From positions 3,970,501-4,034,500 of the forward strand of contig OZ020256.1 in assembly GCA_963971285.1 (NCBI GenBank): DNA of 64,000 bases. Direction: 5' to 3'. The stretch comes from Astropecten irregularis. Taxonomy: Eukaryota > Echinodermata > Asteroidea > Paxillosida > Astropectinidae. Of this stretch, positions 59,225 through 64,000 are shown one piece after another. The position numbers and the translations under genes are program-made. Within the stretch, counting starts at the first letter, position 1. Every line of letters begins with the position of its first letter. The notes beneath the pieces are model-generated. The model searched no databases. It was given only the letters and a program-made list of their open reading frames with translations, and had not been told where the DNA came from.

Positions 59225-61754
59225 GCAGTTCATTCCAAGGTGTTGCACCCAACCCAGCTTAAAAGTCAAATAATTGTCACAAACAAGTCAGAAACATTGA
59301 TCCATGGAACATTGGGTGAATCCCACCACCAGCAAAGGAGCAAGCGATTATTAAAGTCACAACGTTGAAAAAATTTTCATTTTGAAATTGTCAACCACAA
59401 ATGTGCAGCAAAGCGGATAGTTTTTCTGCTGAAATGCTGAAATGCTTGTATCAGTTTACTCGCATGAAATGCAGATGTATCCGAACCTGAATCCATTTAA
59501 ATTTTTTAAACCTTCCTTGTGTTTTGCAACTAGACATCTTTCTGAGCCTGCATATCTTGAGAAGAAGTCGTCAATGCCTTCTCCTGGGCCAGAAACCTGT
59601 GTCCTCAGCCGATTATTGTAATCTTTCCTTGTGGTATGGGGGGAGCACTGCTCTCAGGCCATCAGAAGCCATTAACGGTTCTTCGGGCTAAGACGCATTT
59701 TGAAGTGTTTGGCCAAACAAACAGAACCAAACTGCCCTCGCTCTGCGCGTTACCAAGGGAGGAGATGCATATATAAGCAATAAAGTGTTGCCATGGAAAC
59801 GTCGGCCTTGATGTTTTTTTCCTTGCAGGCCTTTGGCATTGATTTCCATCCTGAACACTTTCACCAGACAGTTTGGCTGTGAATTTGCTCCTTAATTAGT
59901 TGCAAACATGACAAGTCTTGTTTCGTGTTAAGAGAAAAGATTTTATTTTTTTTCCCCAGGGACTTCTTCATTTCAGCATGGCACTTCCCAAATGTTTGTA
60001 AATGTATGCATTCATAGTCCAGTGGAATAATATGAGAGAATGAAACCCAAGAAAGTTTTTGATCAGCGATGAATGAATTTAGTTTTATTCTTCGTCTTTT
60101 TTGTGTGTATGTAGAATCATTTGGGTAATATACGTGTAATATGCATGTAATATGCATGTAATATGCAGGTTCACTAGTACAGTATTCTGTACAGTGAACC
60201 TTAGCAGTCGCCTATTAATCATATCATTTTGATATTAATACATATTTATATATCCCCCTGCCACCACAGACAGTCTGAATGATATAATATTCATCAAGGT
60301 CCCATTCCATCCAATTCGTCTGTCCGTCCGCGAGGCACCGGATCTATTTGTGCAAATTTACTGGCAGGGTTTGTGGAGTCAGTCGCCCATGAACTAAACC
60401 TGTTAATTCCATATCCCCCTCCAAAAAAATTGTCGATTGGAGCATTTTATGAAATTGTATTTAACGGTTCTCAGTTGGACCAAAAGATTAGGTAAAAGAG
60501 ACATTTTTGATCTTCAGATTGGAAATAAATGGAAAAATGTTGTGCACTCCATGATAAGAATAGGGGAAAAAATGTTCCATGATCTCCATGGTAAAGGTAT
60601 GCCCCACAGGGAGTCCTGTAAAAACACCAAAAAACATTTATACAGACTTTCCCCAAAAGCTGTTCATCAATACATTCATTTGATTGGTTTCTGGCAAGGA
60701 TTTGTTACCAGTTAATAACATCATTGAAGTGGTTAAAGTGATTTTATCCTATCCACAACTCATGCCTCTAGTTAGATTTTGGAATGGAATCTTTTCTTTT
60801 CTTTTTTTCATTTTTTTTTTCAATATTGAAGATGGATTCTGATCAAAAATGGGAAAGATTGAGAGGAATGGTTAAAGGGTGTTGCCTTGCCTTTGCAGAG
60901 AAGCTGTTGTATGTTGTCTCGTGGGGCAAGAGGTTTATTTTTTGACCTCTGTGGCGATAAGAAAGGGAAGCAGTGCCTATGTAACATCATCATATCCTAG
61001 TTTGTGCCTATAATTATGCCATGGGCTGTCTCTCTCCTGACGACTCTTGTTTGACACCTGAAATGTCACCTTATTGTTCGCTCACAGCGTACGTGCGGGC
61101 GTGTGGGATGTCATACACTCCCCGTCCGTCTCCAAGCATTTTTTTCTTGCCTTTTCTCTTTCATTTCTTCTTTTGCTTTCATCGTGTAAATACAAGATGT
61201 GGATGATTTCTAATGAAGCGCAAATTTAACGTCTGCCCACACGTTGCTTGGGTGAGCCAGTTAGGCAGTTATATAGCATCCTTTGGCCTTCAGAAACTAA
61301 GGAATAAAAAAATGGGGGGGGGGAACCTGCCTGTCGTTGTTGACGATAGGCAAATTGATAACGGGAACTTCCGCAGCAGTCATTGGGAAAACGCTGGATT
61401 AAATTGGATCAACCGGCGCTGTTATATTCTTTCCCATGTCTGATGACGGGCACTTTCGGGAATCGTGGCTTTGATAAGTGGCGCCGTGCGGAAACCACAG
61501 AGTGTCTTTTTTGCGATTCAGTATGCGATCATAACAGGTCGTCAGTGCTGTAGGCAATTAGGCAAACCTTTTTTTTATTAATCACCCGTAAATTTTCAAT
61601 GGTTTTTCAAATTAACGTTAGTGTTTTTTTGTTTTTGTTTTTTTTTATTAATATTTTGACGTGATTTAAAATAATTCCAGTGTTTTTCACTTTTGTTTTG
61701 AAGGATTTTTTTTTATATTTATTTATTTATTTGAAAATTGAGGAAATAATTGAT
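59225..61754. other. No gene seen
   Basis: TGTAATATGCA is repeated three times at 60136-60168, followed by a small hairpin GGTTCACTAGTACAG/CTGTACAGTGAACC (60168-60200). The frame 60437-60715 is Lys/His-rich and unrecognised. Confidence 0.4.
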
Positions 61755-61786
61755 TTTTTTTTTCTTTCTCGTTTTTTTCTGTGTAG

Positions 61787-61835
61787 GTTGGCGGACGATT
61801 TGAGGATATCCGAAGACGAAAGTGATCAGGAGGAG
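61787..61835 (+). CDS. AFF: Internal coding exon of an AFF-family gene, acidic LADDLRIS segment
   Basis: Seen: a long T/C tract (61755-61780) ends in GTGTAG, the exon is 49 nt, and the donor is GAG|GTGAGT at 61836, a near-perfect consensus. Two frames contain TGA. The open frame begins with G, completing the GA from the exon at 9025, and reads LADDLRISEDESDQEE, ending in phase 0. Known family: AFF proteins carry an acidic LEDDL(K/Q)LS followed by Ser/Asp/Glu residues in the serine-rich middle of the protein (from memory). The agreement in hydrophobic spacing (L-DDL-I/LS) and in the acidic run is the main basis for the family call. Without splicing the frame would run on to a stop near 61896. 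Alternatives are an unrelated acidic exon or a chance spliceable ORF; the shared phase and the two good splice pairs make chance unlikely. Confidence 0.8.
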
Positions 61836-63662
61836 GTGAGTGCCAGTCTAAAAAAAAAAATTCCTGAAATGTTGGTCTTTTCTAATTTGGAGTGCTGATG
61901 CTTTACTCAGGCCTCTAAGACAATGACTACATGAACATGTATCTCCTATTAATAAGTTGAATTATACATGTATGGTCATATTAGTCATGCTTACTGTTGT
62001 CTACACATATATTTATCAATGTGTTAATGTACTTGTATGTCTTTTGTTTACTGTGTGTATCCTGGTTTGCACTGTGGATTTAATTGTTTGTTTTATCTGT
62101 TTAACATTCATTAATTAGTTAGTGGCATTTTATGCAAATGGGGAAAAAGAACAGAAGTGGGTTTTCAAAAAATGTTCACAACTCTGGTCTACATAGTGAA
62201 ACTGAATGTAGGATTTTTGTTCTCACAGTAAAGAGAAAAACAATTTTTGAAGCGGAGAATTTCGCTCCAATATGTACATGTATAGAGTGAATTTGTAGGA
62301 AGAATGCAAAAATGGATTGCATTTAGATCCAGTGCATTAGGTATTAATCATAGACATGAAACACATGTAAATGTAGGGCTATCTCGTCAGTTTTTCTAAT
62401 TTGACCTCTCTCAGTCATGGTGTTAATTAATGAGAGCAACAAGGAAACAAAAAACCTTCAATTGACACTGATCACCATCCGACAGGGCTCACCTTTAATT
62501 TCAATCGCAGGGCTCGCGATGCTTCCTTCTCTAAGCAGGATTCAGGATGGTTTCACCGTGTTTGTAGCAGATTCTTATCTTGCCCTCATTTTTTAATGAC
62601 TTGCAGTCCGGGATCCAATCTCAATTATACCCATCCCCTCCTACCCCTCCTCCCCCCTCCCCCTTTGGGGATGCTATTACCATGGTGCACAGAGGGACCA
62701 CAGGTTTTTTTTTACATGAAGTTCTCAAAGATTCTGAGCGGTAATTGAAAACAACTTATGGTTTTTCCCCTGCTTCTTGGGTGGATGGATGGGGGGTTGT
62801 GGGGTTCACGAAGATGCACGTCTTCAAATGTTTGTCGTTCAATTTGTTACAGCGTCTTGCCTAGGTCCGTGGTGTGAATGGGCTGTAGCCAATAATGATG
62901 TCTGAGTATTAATTTGGGTTTGTGTGCATCGTCTCAAGTGTGTTTACACTTTGAATAAATGCATACATTTATATTTGCTAGACTAGTGGGGATTACTTAT
63001 CTTAAAGCGGTTCGTGAATGTATACATCGATACTTGTCTTTAAAATGATTAAGTAATATCAGCTTAGCACATACATGTAGCCTCCTGTTAAGTGAGGGGT
63101 TTTCACATAACAGTAGGGCCTACCTTTTAAATGTGTCAAATTTTACATGAGTCCACCTCATGTAAACTCTTCCAAATTCCAACATGGGTCAGTCAATCAT
63201 GCTCTGCGTTCACACACTCGACACAAAATGCGTTTCAAGACATTCAAACCACCATTCTCAACACACGTTGAACTTCTCAACACAGATCAACCACTCTCAG
63301 CCCACCTCATAAGCAGGATTAGTTTCAACACGGGCCGATCCCTATACACGGTTTGACGCAGTGTTAAAAATCGTGCAGTGTGAACCGGACATTCATTTTC
63401 ACACGGGTCGGACCCCGTGTTCAACCCCGAGATTGTTTGTAGTTTTAAAGGCCGTCCCTATTAGGCCCTTCTGTATGTCCTGTCTTGGTCAACATCATGT
63501 GTATTTCTCCATGGTTCATATACAATATGCATCAGCCGATCGAGTGCTTACAAACTGCAGAAATAAATACACATACAATGTAGCAATGCAGACAGATGGA
63601 CAGACTGTGGACAATATTTGACAGGTAGTTCTGGGTTAATTGAGTCAATCTTAATGCCTCCT

Positions 63663-63811
63663 GGGGCCGATTTCATAAAACTTACGACGCGTCGCAGAGT
63701 TAAGACGCATCCTTTCTCTATGGACTTGACCGCATAGATGTGACGCGTCGCAGCTAGGATATGTCGCAAATCGAGTTGCGACATGTCGCAGAGCTTTATG
63801 AAATCGGCCCC
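63663..63811. mobile_element. GGGGCCGATTTCAT foldback element with GACGCGTCGCAG core
   Basis: GGGGCCGATTTCATAAAACT and GCTTTATGAAATCGGCCCC ends. The interior repeats GCGTCGCAG/ATGTCGCA and folds on itself. The 130-codon minus-strand frame across it is an artefact. Confidence 0.78.
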
Positions 63812-63939
63812 AGGTTTATTAACAAATGTGCCTGAGCACTTAAGATAATGCTGCAGTTGACATGTCTGTGCATAATATACAAGGTCACCAGTGGAGCATA
63901 CAATACTGTATAGTGGGTTTTTCATTAGGATACAATACA

Positions 63940-64000
63940 TTAAAGGTACTGTACAGGATTGGTATCATACCCAAACAGAAATGTGCACAGATTTTCGTAC
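63940..64000 (+). mobile_element. TTAA-bounded MITE, copy E, cut by the window end
   Basis: TTAAAGGTACTGTACAGGAT, TGGTATCATACCCAAACAGA, AATGTGCACAGATTTTCG. It matches D2 most closely. Confidence 0.75.

Larger units (their letters stand above)
9101..61786 (+). other. 52.7-kb intron between the two AFF-family exons
   Basis: It begins GTGAGT after 9100 and ends TGTGTAG at 61786. The exon phases join directly, so no intermediate exon is needed, although an extra symmetrical cassette exon cannot be excluded. I searched both strands by eye for further ORFs bounded by acceptor and donor signals and found none that resembles a known protein. The sequence is dominated by short non-autonomous mobile elements, simple repeats and single-copy-looking DNA, listed individually below. 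Confidence 0.65.
61836..64000 (+). other. 5' part of the intron downstream of the second exon
   Basis: It starts with GTGAGT. I see no further exon up to the window end: a cluster of CAG trinucleotides near 62485-62550 is not followed by an open, family-like frame. It contains a GGGGCCGATTTCAT hairpin (63663-63811) and the start of a TTAA MITE (63940). The stretch 62560-63360 carries no repeat I recognise. Confidence 0.5.

Noticed and set aside
63548..63940. 130-codon minus-strand frame
   Set aside because: It runs straight through both arms of the GGGGCCGATTTCAT hairpin, so it is mobile-element DNA.

Overview
This is a gene-poor stretch of a eukaryotic nuclear genome, AT-rich and dense in repeats. 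It looks like a marine invertebrate, and I would guess an echinoderm or related deuterostome. That guess rests on the very frequent TACATGTA/ACATGTAC words and on several short foldback repeat families (GGGGCCAATTTCATAG..., TTAAAGGTA..., GGGGTCGATTTCA...) of a kind I associate with such genomes. No database search was possible, so the species is inference. No prokaryotic gene, rRNA, intact tRNA, CRISPR array or long transposase/reverse-transcriptase ORF is visible.

The only protein-coding sequence I can defend is two short exons on the + strand, at 9025-9100 and 61787-61835. Each has a strong polypyrimidine tract, an AG acceptor and a GTGAGT donor. Each is open in only one frame, and the two frames join in phase (a GA|G split codon). 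The second exon reads LADDLRISEDESDQEE, which closely resembles the acidic LEDDLxLSxxEDSD segment of AF4/FMR2 (AFF; fly Lilliputian) proteins, scaffolds of the super elongation complex. The first reads VKAEPCSP..., resembling the KTEP segment that precedes it in vertebrate AFF proteins. The window is therefore read as the interior of an AFF-family gene: an upstream intron part (1-9024), a 76-nt exon, a 52,686-nt intron (9101-61786), a 49-nt exon, and the start of the next intron (61836-64000).

The intron sequence is mostly the debris of non-autonomous mobile elements. (1) TTAA-bounded MITEs lie at 588, 2510/4216, 15867, 31330/31433 and 63940. (2) A 1,648-bp TA-flanked DNA transposon (2566-4213) is nested inside one of them. 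(3) Foldback elements with GGCTCA hexamer arms lie at 19767, 32938, 46498 and 55575. (4) Three hairpin families with different cores share GGGG(C/T)C(A/G)ATTTCA ends, at 21599, 24569, 36795, 40189, 50245, 50516, 57015, 57235, 59091 and 63663. (5) tRNA-derived SINE pieces lie at 7376 and 9172-9440. (6) A GATCC...GGATCGAAAC repeat occurs at 8931, 15058, 22594, 41359 and 51936; its first copy supplies the best branch point for the first exon. (7) Single hairpin MITEs lie at 2112, 11158, 14112, 35339 and 54293. (8) A 391-bp insertion at 38103 has a 7-bp target duplication and a readable empty site next door.

The remainder is single-copy-looking intron with pyrimidine-rich tracts, microsatellites, a CACCATGGTG minisatellite (41975-42209) and repeated T(n)G(n) tracts on the + strand.
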